Origin: Elusimicrobia bacterium CG_4_9_14_3_um_filter_62_55
GTDB taxonomy: Bacteria; Elusimicrobiota; Elusimicrobia; UBA1565
DNA length: 64,000 nucleotides
Assembly (NCBI GenBank): GCA_002790095.1
Contig: PFUL01000088.1
Span: 1 to 64,000, forward strand
Direction of reading: 5' to 3'
The position numbers and the translations under genes were made by a program. Position 1 is the first letter of the stretch, and each line of letters begins with the position of its first letter. The notes under the pieces were generated by a model. That model saw only the letters and a program-made list of their open reading frames with translations. It was not told the DNA's origin and did not search any database. Shown in pieces: positions 33,471-40,838 of the stretch.

Positions 33471-34334
33471 ATGCGCGCATCGTTTTTTTCCCTTATATTA
33501 GCCGCCGCGCCTCTGGCGGCGCACCCGGTCCAATCCGGACCCGAGGTCGTCTTCGACCTGGAACGCGTCGGCGACGGCGTCTACGCGGCCCTCTCCCGCC
33601 GTCCGGCTCCCCCCGCAGTCTCCAACACCGCCTTCGTCGTTCTCGAAGACGGGGTTCTCGTGGTGGACAGCCACATGAAGCCGGAGGCCGCGACAGTCCT
33701 GCTGCGCGAGATCGCGAAGGTCACGGACAAGCCGGTCCGCTATTTGGTTCAGACTCATCATCACGGCGATCATGTCGGCGGCAATCCCGCGTTTCCCGGC
33801 GCCATCGACATCATCGCCCACGAGAGCACGCGGCAAACGCTCGCCCAGTGGAACCCGACGAAGGCGCGCCTGCCCAATGCCGTCATCCGTGACGGGATCA
33901 CGCTCTTTCGCGGCCGGGAAGTACGAATCAAATTCACGGGAAGGGGACACACCGCGGGCGACTTGAGCGTCTGGCTGCCCGCCGACCGTATTTTGATCGC
34001 GGGCGACCTCCTGTTCAACGGAGGCTATATCGGCTTCATGAAGGACGGATTCGTGGGAGATTGGATCGCAACGCTCGACGCGCTCTCCGAATTGAATCCA
34101 AAAACGATCGTCCCGGGACACGGTCCTCTCGCGACCCCTGAAGACATCCGCACGTTCAAGGCCTATCTGATCGCGTTTCGCGAAAGCGTACGGGAACACC
34201 GCGCACGCGGGGAAAGCTTGGAGAAAGCCCTGGAAACCTACCGGCTCCCCAAAGCCTACCGAGACTGGGGAATGCAGGACATGGCGTTGAAGGACAACAT
34301 CCGGCGCGTCTGGGAAGAACTCAAGAGCGAGTAA
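33471..34334 (+). CDS. secreted metallo-beta-lactamase-fold hydrolase
   Basis: A 287-aa zinc hydrolase with an N-terminal signal peptide (SFFSLILAAAPLAAHP). The full metal site is present: LVQTHHHGDHVGG, FTGRGHTAGDLSVWLP, LIAGDLLFNGGYIG and IVPGHGPL. The layout resembles the SoxH/quinoprotein-associated and B3-like MBL subfamilies rather than true antibiotic lactamases. A GGAGG-type site precedes ATG 33471. The 3' end overlaps the threonine aldolase gene by 14 nt. Confidence 0.88.
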   Translation: MRASFFSLILAAAPLAAHPVQSGPEVVFDLERVGDGVYAALSRRPAPPAVSNTAFVVLEDGVLVVDSHMKPEAATVLLREIAKVTDKPVRYLVQTHHHGDHVGGNPAFPGAIDIIAHESTRQTLAQWNPTKARLPNAVIRDGITLFRGREVRIKFTGRGHTAGDLSVWLPADRILIAGDLLFNGGYIGFMKDGFVGDWIATLDALSELNPKTIVPGHGPLATPEDIRTFKAYLIAFRESVREHRARGESLEKALETYRLPKAYRDWGMQDMALKDNIRRVWEELKSE

Positions 34335-35352
34335 GAAGCTCGCGAAGCGCCGCCGCGAACCCGTCTACTCCCGCGTCGTCCACCCATCGATGGGTGACGA
34401 AGCGCCAAACACCGCCTTCATCGGGATAGACGGAGAAACCGCGCTCGTCCAACGCGGCGACCAAAGCGCGCGACTCCTTTTTCCATCCGGGTATCCGGAC
34501 GAAGACCATCGAGATGTCGGGCTCGCGCAACAACTCGATCCCGGGAACGGCTCCCAACGCCGCGGCGAGACGCTTCGCCCGAGCATGGTCTTCCGCCAGC
34601 CGCGGAACCTCTTCGCGCAGCGCGACGCGTCCCGGCGCGGCGATGATGCCCGCTTGGCGCATCCCGCCGCCCATGCGCTTGCGGTTTTTCCTCGCCTCCC
34701 CCACGAACGGAACGGTTCCCGCCAAGAGCGACCCGACCGGCGCGCTGAGGCCCTTCGAGAGACAGACCGCCACCGAATCCGCGGTGTCCGCGACCGCGGC
34801 GGGCGTCACGCCCAAGGCGGCGGCCGCATTGAAGAGCCGCGCCCCGTCCATATGAACCGGAACGGACCGGGCGGAGGCGAGTTTCTTGATCTCGCGAAGT
34901 TCTTCCAACGCGACGACGGTCCCGTCGCTCGTGGCCTGCTCGACGCAGACCAGCGCAGTCCGGGGATAGTGGAAATCCCCCGGTTCGCGGAAGCGTCCCG
35001 CGATATCCTCGAATCGCAAGTGAGGCGAATCCGGAGACAGCGTCCGCAATTGCGCGCGCGACAAGAGCGCCGCGGCGCCGGCTTCGTGCTGAACGATGTG
35101 GCAGCGCTCCGAGAGAAGCACCTCGTCTCCGGAACGGCAGTGCGTCAACAAGGCGCATTGATTCGCGAAGGTGCCGGAAGGAACAAAGAGCGCCGCTTCC
35201 TTCCCCAGCAGGACGGCGGCTTCGCGTTCGAGGGCGTTGACCGTCGGATCCTCACCGCACACATCGTCGCCGACCCGGGCCTCGGCGGCCGCCCGGCGCA
35301 TCTCATCGGTCGGCACGGTCACCGTGTCCGATCTAAAATCAATCCGGTTCAT
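34321..35352 (-). CDS. low-specificity L-threonine aldolase
   Basis: PLP enzyme cleaving L-threonine or allo-threonine to glycine and acetaldehyde. The N-terminus [17 protein letters not shown] and [15 protein letters not shown] are diagnostic. The PLP lysine is in [17 protein letters not shown]. The 343-aa length is normal. It follows the sarcosine-oxidase-like gene with a 14-nt overlap, so glycine or N-methyl amino acid metabolism may link the two. Confidence 0.92.
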   Translation of the reverse strand: MNRIDFRSDTVTVPTDEMRRAAAEARVGDDVCGEDPTVNALEREAAVLLGKEAALFVPSGTFANQCALLTHCRSGDEVLLSERCHIVQHEAGAAALLSRAQLRTLSPDSPHLRFEDIAGRFREPGDFHYPRTALVCVEQATSDGTVVALEELREIKKLASARSVPVHMDGARLFNAAAALGVTPAAVADTADSVAVCLSKGLSAPVGSLLAGTVPFVGEARKNRKRMGGGMRQAGIIAAPGRVALREEVPRLAEDHARAKRLAAALGAVPGIELLREPDISMVFVRIPGWKKESRALVAALDERGFSVYPDEGGVWRFVTHRWVDDAGVDGFAAALRELLTRS

Positions 35353-36436
35353 GTCCCCTCCTTTCGGCAGTCCATAGAAACGGCTCCGGCGCTCCCCGCC
35401 CCTCGACGGAGTCGGCGGCCCACTCTCCCAATAACGGTCCGAATTTAAACGCGTGCCCGCTTCCGCAGCCGGCGATGAAGACGCCGTCCTTCCCCGGCCA
35501 CGCGTCGATCACGAAGCGGCCGTCCGGGGAGTTCGCGTAAAAGCAGCAACGCCCCTCTTCGGCGGGCCCGATTCCTTCCAGGCGTTCCCGGACGAAACGA
35601 TCCACCGCCGCGTGAGCCTCGCGATCAGGACCTCGTCCGTCCTCCGCGTCGACGCGCGGGCCCGGGAGATGGCAGGCGGCCTTAAAGACGCCGTCCTTCG
35701 GATGAAGCGGAAACCCATAGAACCCGCGGCTCGCGACGTCCCAACTCCACACCGGGATCGGTCGGCTCTCGGCCTGCACGGGGTTCTCCGGACGAAAGAA
35801 CCCTTCGTATTGACGCGTCGCCCGGAGCGGGATTTCCAGTTCCGTGACGAAGCGGTCGAGCCAGACGCCGTTGGCGAGCAGCACGGCGTCGGCGCCTTGG
35901 GCCCGCGGATTTTCCAGCCGGCGTCCCCTCTCGATGCGCGCTCCGCGGTTTTCGGCGCGGGCGGCCAAGGCGCGAATCGCCTCGACCGGGTCCAGCCACC
36001 CCCCGTCGGGGTTATAGGTGAGGGCGCGGACGCCCTCCAAGTTGAAGCCGGGAAAACGTTCCCGGCCCTCGTCGGCGCTCCAGTACTGCACGGGAAGTCC
36101 CAACTCGGAAAGAACCCGGAAGCTGTCGCATTCGAAGGAACCGGGTTCAAACGGCGCGCTCGTGATCGAAAGAAAACCCGCAGGGTGGAAAATTCGCCTT
36201 CCGCTCTCCCGCTCCAGATCGAACCAAAGTTCTCTCGCACGGGAAACCCAGGGAGCGTACAGCGCGGTTTCGGAGCCGTACTCGTGGCGAAGCGCTTTCG
36301 AAACGTCGCGGCTGGCCGCCCGCATCCCGGGGAGATTGCGGTCGTCCTCGTAAACGACGACCGCGTGGCCGCGGCCCGCGAGTTCGCAGGCCGCGCTCAA
36401 ACCGAAGACGCCGCCTCCCGCGACCGCCACCTTCAT
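35339..36436 (-). CDS. FAD-dependent amine oxidase, sarcosine oxidase/MTOX-like
   Basis: A 365-aa DAO-fold flavoenzyme. The FAD-binding motif [18 protein letters not shown] is at the N-terminus. The [12 protein letters not shown] segment corresponds to the substrate-flanking SRIIR region. The C-terminus contains [23 protein letters not shown], where the Cys position matches the covalent-flavin Cys of monomeric sarcosine oxidase. The likely reaction is oxidative N-demethylation of a secondary amino acid. Coupled to threonine aldolase, which would process or make glycine. Confidence 0.85.
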   Translation of the reverse strand: MKVAVAGGGVFGLSAACELAGRGHAVVVYEDDRNLPGMRAASRDVSKALRHEYGSETALYAPWVSRARELWFDLERESGRRIFHPAGFLSITSAPFEPGSFECDSFRVLSELGLPVQYWSADEGRERFPGFNLEGVRALTYNPDGGWLDPVEAIRALAARAENRGARIERGRRLENPRAQGADAVLLANGVWLDRFVTELEIPLRATRQYEGFFRPENPVQAESRPIPVWSWDVASRGFYGFPLHPKDGVFKAACHLPGPRVDAEDGRGPDREAHAAVDRFVRERLEGIGPAEEGRCCFYANSPDGRFVIDAWPGKDGVFIAGCGSGHAFKFGPLLGEWAADSVEGRGAPEPFLWTAERRGHEPD

Positions 36437-36442
36437 GCCGGA

Positions 36443-36865
36443 TTAAAGACCGGTCGGGTGCCGGTGGAGAAAATAGGCTTTGGCCTTGGCGGTGATTTGA
36501 TCCATCAAGGAGACGGCGACGACGGACTCGGGAGCCTCGAACCCGCATCTGCCGCAGGTGAATTCTCCGCGGCCCGCCGCGAGCGGTACGCCGCACTCCA
36601 TGCAGTGAGGCAATCCCGCCTTCACAGAGAGGATCTCTTTGCTCTTGCGATTGTAGGTCACCACGGGATACCAGAGAACCTTAAACGCCTCGATCCGGTA
36701 CTCGTGCGTCCCTGGAGCGGCCTTCAGTTCCCCGAGTTCCCGTTCCGCGGCGAACGCCCGCGCGGCGGCGCGGCGGCGCCGATACGCCTCGAAAAACCAG
36801 AGGCTCAGGGTGATTAAATACCCTACGCCGAGACCAATATCGATTCCGTCGAATTGCACGGGCAT
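36443..36865 (-). CDS. hypothetical membrane protein with zinc ribbon
   Basis: A 140-aa protein. One membrane helix near the N-terminus (GLGVGYLITLSLWFFEAY) is followed by an Arg/Ala-rich helix, a middle domain, and a four-Cys zinc ribbon (CMEC and CGRC, about residues 93-112). No family recognised. It lies 6 nt upstream of the amine oxidase gene and could be co-transcribed with it. Confidence 0.65.
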   Translation of the reverse strand: MPVQFDGIDIGLGVGYLITLSLWFFEAYRRRRAAARAFAAERELGELKAAPGTHEYRIEAFKVLWYPVVTYNRKSKEILSVKAGLPHCMECGVPLAAGRGEFTCGRCGFEAPESVVAVSLMDQITAKAKAYFLHRHPTGL

Positions 36866-36941
36866 ATCAAATTATGACTTTTTTCCCCCCGCATTGACGC
36901 CCGATAAGGCGCCGCCGCCTCCGGGGTGCTACAATCGACTC

Positions 36942-37571
36942 ATGTCTCTGTGGAGCTGGTCCCTTTTCGTCTTCGTCCCTCTGCTGGCGGTCATCGACCC
37001 ACCCGCGGCGTTGCCCGCGTTTTTGGCGATGACTCCGGACTCGAGCGACGAGGACCGGATGAAGATGGCGGTGCGCGGTTGCGCGGTCGCGGCGGCGGTG
37101 CTTCTGCTGTTCGCGCTGATGGGCGGGCGGATTCTGAGCGTTTTCGGGATATCCCTCGATTCCTTCCGGATCGCCGGCGGCTTGATCCTGCTGCTCGTCG
37201 CGCTCGACAGCCTGCAGGCGAAGCGCAGCGCGGTCAAAGAGACCCCCGAGGAAACCGACGAGGGGCTGCACAAGGACGACGTCTCCGTCTCGCCGCTCGC
37301 CGTCCCGATGCTCGCGGGACCCGGCGCCATCTCGACGGTCATGGTGTTCCAAGGCCGCAGCGAATCGATCGCGCACACCGCCGTGCTCTGCGTCACCATC
37401 GTCGCGGTGTTCGCCGCGGCCGCGGCGTTGTTCTACGTCTTCCTCAAAGGCATCAAGCGCGTCAGCCCGATCGTGGTAAACGTCGTCATGCGCCTGACCG
37501 GCCTGCTGATCGCCGCGGTCGGGGTGGAATTCATCCTGTCAGGGCTTAAGAACGCCGGTTTCGCGGGCTAG
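36942..37571 (+). CDS. MarC-family membrane protein
   Basis: A 209-aa six-helix inner-membrane protein. It begins FVFVPLLAVIDPPAALPAFLAM, the MarC start, and has VPMLAGPGAISTVMVF in the middle and VMRLTGLLIAAVGVEFILSGL at the end. The function of the family is unresolved. ATG 36942 opens the first helix. The gene is followed by a palindrome, a long terminator and tRNA-Ala. Confidence 0.9.
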   Translation: MSLWSWSLFVFVPLLAVIDPPAALPAFLAMTPDSSDEDRMKMAVRGCAVAAAVLLLFALMGGRILSVFGISLDSFRIAGGLILLLVALDSLQAKRSAVKETPEETDEGLHKDDVSVSPLAVPMLAGPGAISTVMVFQGRSESIAHTAVLCVTIVAVFAAAAALFYVFLKGIKRVSPIVVNVVMRLTGLLIAAVGVEFILSGLKNAGFAG

Positions 37572-37593
37572 GTTCCTCTATATAGGAGAGACG

Positions 37594-37609
37594 CGACCCC
37601 AGGGGGTCG
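37594..37609. repeat. short palindrome CGACCCCAGGGGGTCG
   Basis: Seven-base arms around AG, 22 bp after the MarC stop and directly before the terminator. It has the same GGGGTC arm as the palindrome at 18563. Confidence 0.4.
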
Positions 37610-37610
37610 G

Positions 37611-37660
37611 CCCTTTAAAGTAAAAACCCCGCTTTTCAGCGGGGTTTTTACTTTAAAGGG
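37611..37660. terminator. long bidirectional terminator between marC and tRNA-Ala
   Basis: A perfect inverted repeat with 22-base arms (CCCTTTAAAGTAAAAACCCC plus GC, and its complement) around a 6-nt loop. The core GCGGGG stem followed by TTTTT works in both directions. It ends next to the 3' end of the tRNA gene. Confidence 0.93.
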
Positions 37661-37661
37661 G

Positions 37662-37734
37662 TGGACCCGACCGGGATCGAACCGGTGACCTCCTGCATGC
37701 CATGCAGGCACTCTCCCAGCTGAGCTACGGGCCC
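37662..37734 (-). tRNA. tRNA-Ala (anticodon GGC)
   Basis: The minus strand folds as a cloverleaf. The acceptor GGGCCCG pairs with CGGGTCC (one G-U). The D-arm is GCTC-AGCTGGGAGA-GTGC. The anticodon stem CCTGC/GCAGG bears loop ATGGCAT with anticodon GGC. The T-arm contains GGTTCGATCC. No CCA is encoded. A TATAAT on the minus strand at 37766-37771 is a likely -10. Confidence 0.95.
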
Positions 37735-38064
37735 TAAGATCCTGCGTACTGGGGACTTCAAGACTATTATAGCAACAAACCAGGAGGCGTTCTACTCCTC
37801 GCGAACACCTCGGCGCCGGCGTTTGAATCTTCTCTTTGAAAGCGTCCGTCCGCGAAACGAAATCGCATCCGCTGCGGCATCAACTTTTAGAGCGCGGCAT
37901 GTTCGCTTCGCAGCTTCGCGATGATCGTCATCGTTCGACACCGCCTTCGATGCGGCGACGCGCTTGTTCTCGATTGCGGCGCGCGTTTAGACATCGCGCG
38001 CTCGCGGAGCGCGATGCGCGCTCAAAAAATATTTTTGAGAAAAAAATTTTTTCGTAAAAAAGTC
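37735..38064. other. gene-free spacer with tRNA promoter and AT-rich end
   Basis: No convincing gene. The left end holds the tRNA-Ala -10. The middle is G+C-rich with CG-repeats and no codon bias. The right end turns sharply AT-rich, with a CTCAAAAA/TTTTTGAG hairpin near 38019-38037 and A/T tracts that run into the promoter at 38065. Confidence 0.6.
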
Positions 38065-38093
38065 TTTACAAATATGCGGCAAGCCTTTATACT
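38040..38093 (+). promoter_or_regulatory. strong sigma-70 promoter with UP-element-like A/T tracts
   Basis: TTTACA at 38065-38070, a 17-bp spacer, and TATACT at 38088-38093. Runs of A and T fill the 25 bp before the -35, as in rRNA-type UP elements. The start site would be near 38100, giving a 108-nt leader before the lysine-repeat gene. Confidence 0.8.
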
Positions 38094-38099
38094 TTTGTT

Positions 38100-38172
38100 G
38101 CTGTTCAATGTTTGCGTACGAACGAAGTAAACGACGAACAGCAATAGCGGTGGATGAGCGGAGTTTACTTCG
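38100..38172 (+). ncRNA. structured mRNA leader with pseudoknot topology (candidate cis-regulator)
   Basis: Two perfect inverted repeats interleave. GCTGTTC (38100-38106) pairs with GAACAGC (38136-38142). CGAAGTAAAC (38123-38132) pairs with GTTTACTTCG (38163-38172). The A-B-A'-B' order with no overlap is an H-type pseudoknot, or two competing hairpins. It lies between the predicted start site and the ribosome site of the lysine-repeat gene. Confidence 0.5.
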
Positions 38173-38207
38173 CGACACTGCAACGAAGGACCAGAGAGGG
38201 TTACTGA

Positions 38208-38309
38208 ATGGCCAAGAAGAAAAAGGCTGCGAAGAAGAAGGCGACCAAGAAGAAGGCGACGAAGAAGAAGGCGACGAAGAAGAAGGCGGCGAAGCGGAAG
38301 AAGAAGTAA
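38208..38309 (+). CDS. lysine/alanine-repeat basic peptide (histone H1-like tail)
   Basis: A 33-residue peptide, MAKKKKAAKKKATKKK followed by further KATKK/KAAKRKKK units, with more than half of its residues Lys. Such AAKKxA-type tails resemble eukaryotic H1, AlgP and bacterial Hc1 C-termini, which bind and compact DNA or RNA. A GAGAGGG site precedes ATG 38208, and a strong promoter and terminator bracket it as a one-gene unit. The repeated codons suggest slippage-driven expansion. A role as a nucleoid or ribosome-associated polycation is inference. Confidence 0.72.
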   Translation: MAKKKKAAKKKATKKKATKKKATKKKAAKRKKK

Positions 38310-38332
38310 GGCCGTTTAGCAACTGAAGTCTA

Positions 38333-38360
38333 GGAGAGCCCCCGCGACCGGGGGCTCTCC
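38333..38360 (+). terminator. intrinsic terminator after the lysine-repeat gene
   Basis: A twelve-base stem GGAGAGCCCCCG/CGGGGGCTCTCC with a CGAC loop, followed by a weak CGCTTTAG tail. Confidence 0.75.
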
Positions 38361-38391
38361 CGCTTTAGAGCCGTTCCCTCGGAGAAACGCA

Positions 38392-38763
38392 ATGTTTGAA
38401 TACGACCTAACCGGAAAATACGTTCTTCTCTCCCTCGACGAGGAATTTCTCCCCTACGTCAAACTCTACGGCATCGAAGGCTCTCCACTCTTCTCCCTCG
38501 TTCACAAAATGGAACCGGGCGGACTGTGGCTTGAAACCAAGACTTTTAAACTCTGCCCCCGCGGGATTCCGAAGATCGTCGACTCGGTCGGAGAGCCGCA
38601 CTGCCGCGCGCACATCTACGTCCCGGCGAACGCGATTATCAGCGCGGTCGCCTTCCCGATGGACGTCCCGGAAATGCGCGAGGACCCGGAACTCTTCCAC
38701 ATCGGATTCCGGCCGAGGAAGCGCAAGCAAGACGATCACGGTTCCGACCCCGCGTCTTCTTAG
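38392..38763 (+). CDS. hypothetical protein
   Basis: A 123-aa soluble protein with no family I recognise. It begins MFEYDLTGKYVLLSLDEEFL, has mixed alpha/beta character, and ends in a basic-then-acidic tail (RPRKRKQDDHGSD). A GGAGAAA-like site precedes the ATG. It is followed by two or three same-strand genes that may share its transcript. Confidence 0.6.
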   Translation: MFEYDLTGKYVLLSLDEEFLPYVKLYGIEGSPLFSLVHKMEPGGLWLETKTFKLCPRGIPKIVDSVGEPHCRAHIYVPANAIISAVAFPMDVPEMREDPELFHIGFRPRKRKQDDHGSDPASS

Positions 38764-38791
38764 GTCTTTCGCCCCCGCCGCCGCGCCGCCG

Positions 38792-39007
38792 TTGGAACAG
38801 CGCTTTCGTGAATTGGAGACCAGCTTGCCTTTGCGTGTTTTCGCCGAAATCGACGGAACCCGCTTCTTCGGCGAATCCGACTTCCAGGACCACGGCGCGC
38901 GCTGCCTTCGCCACGCCGCCAACGCCCGCTTCACGCTGGACGCCTGCCGGGCGGCGTTCGCACAACTGTACTGCGTCCTCCCCCTCCCCGCCGTCTCCCG
39001 AAACTGA
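38792..39007 (+). CDS. possible small protein
   Basis: A 71-aa frame from TTG 38792. The sequence looks like real protein (PLRVFAEIDGTRFFGESDF, RFTLDACRAAFAQLY), and the stretch is not otherwise explained. There is no good ribosome site or ATG. It could be a true gene with a weak start or the remnant of a longer one. Confidence 0.35.
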   Translation: MEQRFRELETSLPLRVFAEIDGTRFFGESDFQDHGARCLRHAANARFTLDACRAAFAQLYCVLPLPAVSRN

Positions 39008-39021
39008 TAAAGTTGTTCGCG

Positions 39022-40161
39022 ATGAGCGAGCCGAACATCCCCCCCGCGTCGAAAGGCCGCGTCCGAAAAATCCTGAGCGAAGTCCTGCCGCGTCCGACCG
39101 CTCCCTACCACGAACACTCCATACGGGACTCGCTCCAGGCGCTGCTCGAAGGGATCGGGCTGCGCACGAAGCTCGACCCCTCTGGAAACCTGATCGCCTC
39201 GTACCGCCGAGGGAAGGCGGCGCCGATATCCTGGCTTGCGCACATGGACCATCCGGGATTTGAGATTCTTTCCCTGGACGCCGCGGGGACCGCGGCTCGG
39301 GCGCGCTGGAACGGCCAGGTGCCGACCTTCGATCTGCGCGGGCGTTCCTTCGCGCTGCATTCCGACGACCCCGCGATCGGCCGCCGCGGGACGGCACGGG
39401 TCCTCGCCGGAGACGGCCGGGGCCCCCGTGAGAAGGTTTGGGAACTTTCGCTGCGCGTGCCGCGCGGAACCGTTGTCGGCGATTTCGGGCACGCCGATCT
39501 TCCGGGGCTCGAATTCTCGCGAGGCAAAATCCTTTCCAAGGCGCTCGACAACGTCGCCGGTTGCTGCGCGATCATCGCCGCGCTCGAACATCTTTCCCGC
39601 GCGCGCCTTCCGGGCGACGTGCGCGCCGTGTTTACGCGCGGCGAAGAAGAGGGGTTTAAGGGAACCTTCGCGGCGATCCGCCACGGATCGGCCCCGAAAT
39701 CCCGCCCGATCGTCGTTCTGGAGTGCAGCAAGGCGATGCCGGGCGCGGAAATGGGCAAGGGGCCGGTGATTCGCGTCGGCGACCGCCTGAGGGTCTTCGA
39801 CCCGGATACGGTCCTGGCCTGCGAAGCCGCCGCGGCCCGCCACGCCCGTTCCCGCAAATCGTTTTGCTATCAGCGCCGCCTGATGGACGGCGGGGCCTGC
39901 GAGGCCAGCGCGTTCAGCCTCGCCGGATACCGCGCGGTATGCCTCGCGTTTCCTCTCGGCAACTATCACAACGTCGGGACTCGGACGATCGCGCCGGAGT
40001 TCATCGACGAAAGCGATTTTCTCAACGGCGTCGAAGCGCTCGCCGCGTTCGCCGCGTTCGGGATCTCCCCCGAACGCGCGCGAAAGTCCGTCGCCGTTCG
40101 CCTCGCGTCCCGCTTCACGCCCGCCGACGCCGCCAGACTGAGGAGGACCGTACACCGATGA
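39022..40161 (+). CDS. M42-family metallo-aminopeptidase
   Basis: A 379-aa di-metal peptidase of the FrvX/glutamyl aminopeptidase group, usually a large dodecameric cytosolic enzyme. Motifs seen: SWLAHMDHPGFEI (first His/Asp), LSKALDNVAGCCAI (bridging Asp), FTRGEEEGFKGT (catalytic and metal Glu), VLECSKAM and YHNVGTRT near the end (last metal His). The start is ATG 39022, four codons into an open TTG frame. The methyltransferase gene overlaps its stop by 4 nt. Confidence 0.86.
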   Translation: MSEPNIPPASKGRVRKILSEVLPRPTAPYHEHSIRDSLQALLEGIGLRTKLDPSGNLIASYRRGKAAPISWLAHMDHPGFEILSLDAAGTAARARWNGQVPTFDLRGRSFALHSDDPAIGRRGTARVLAGDGRGPREKVWELSLRVPRGTVVGDFGHADLPGLEFSRGKILSKALDNVAGCCAIIAALEHLSRARLPGDVRAVFTRGEEEGFKGTFAAIRHGSAPKSRPIVVLECSKAMPGAEMGKGPVIRVGDRLRVFDPDTVLACEAAAARHARSRKSFCYQRRLMDGGACEASAFSLAGYRAVCLAFPLGNYHNVGTRTIAPEFIDESDFLNGVEALAAFAAFGISPERARKSVAVRLASRFTPADAARLRRTVHR

Positions 40162-40838
40162 CGATGCCCCGAACCCCCGAGCCCGAGGTCATGGACGACC
40201 CGAAGCGCGCCGAGGCCTACGCCGAGGCGGATTTTTCCGAGGTGAACCAAGCCTTCGTGGACAATTTCCTTTCGGCCTTTCCCGAATGCAAAGGGAAGCG
40301 CATCCTTGACCTCGGCTGCGGACCCGCCGACATTCCAATCCGTTTGGCGAAGGCCGATCCGCTCGCGACGATTACCGCGGTGGACGCTTCCCCGGCCATG
40401 ATCGAATTGGCCAAAAAGGCCGCTCTGCGCGCGGGGGTGGCCCCCAGGGTGCTGCTCCATCAGGGACGACTGCCGGGACTGCTGCTGGCCCTCGCGTCGT
40501 TTGACGCGGTGCTCTCGAACAGCATCCTCCACCACATCCCCCAGCCCTCGGACTTTTGGTACGAAATCAAGCGACTCGGCAAACGCGGAGGAGCGGTTTG
40601 GGTTATGGATCTCGCGCGTCCGGAAAGCCCGGACGCCGCCCGCGAAATCGTCGAAAACGCCTCCGAGGACGAGCATCCCCTTCTTAAAGAGGATTTCTAC
40701 AATTCCCTGCTCGCGGCGTACACCATCGAGGAAATCCAAGAACAGATTAAGGAAGCCGAACTGCACGAGACGCTCGAAGCGGTTCCCGTCGGCGAGCGTC
40801 ACTGGGCCGTCGCCGGACGCCTCCCCGTCGACGCCTAA
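40158..40838 (+). CDS. class I SAM-dependent methyltransferase
   Basis: A 226-aa Rossmann methyltransferase with RILDLGCGPADIPIRLA (motif I), ITAVDASPAMIELAKK (motif II) and FDAVLSNSILHHIPQP (motif IV). The acceptor is unknown. It is translationally coupled to the M42 peptidase (ATGA). The 3' end overlaps the convergent DCC-LMF gene by 4 nt. Confidence 0.85.
   Translation: MTMPRTPEPEVMDDPKRAEAYAEADFSEVNQAFVDNFLSAFPECKGKRILDLGCGPADIPIRLAKADPLATITAVDASPAMIELAKKAALRAGVAPRVLLHQGRLPGLLLALASFDAVLSNSILHHIPQPSDFWYEIKRLGKRGGAVWVMDLARPESPDAAREIVENASEDEHPLLKEDFYNSLLAAYTIEEIQEQIKEAELHETLEAVPVGERHWAVAGRLPVDA

Noticed and set aside
33471-34334. MBL hydrolase as a true beta-lactamase (antibiotic resistance)
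   Set aside because: It has a generic HxHxDH MBL site but no B1-B3 lactamase-specific motifs; many housekeeping hydrolases share it.
38209-38300. Tandem AAGAAGGCG units as a CRISPR or minisatellite
   Set aside because: They are codon repeats of one short reading frame with start, ribosome site and terminator; no spacers.
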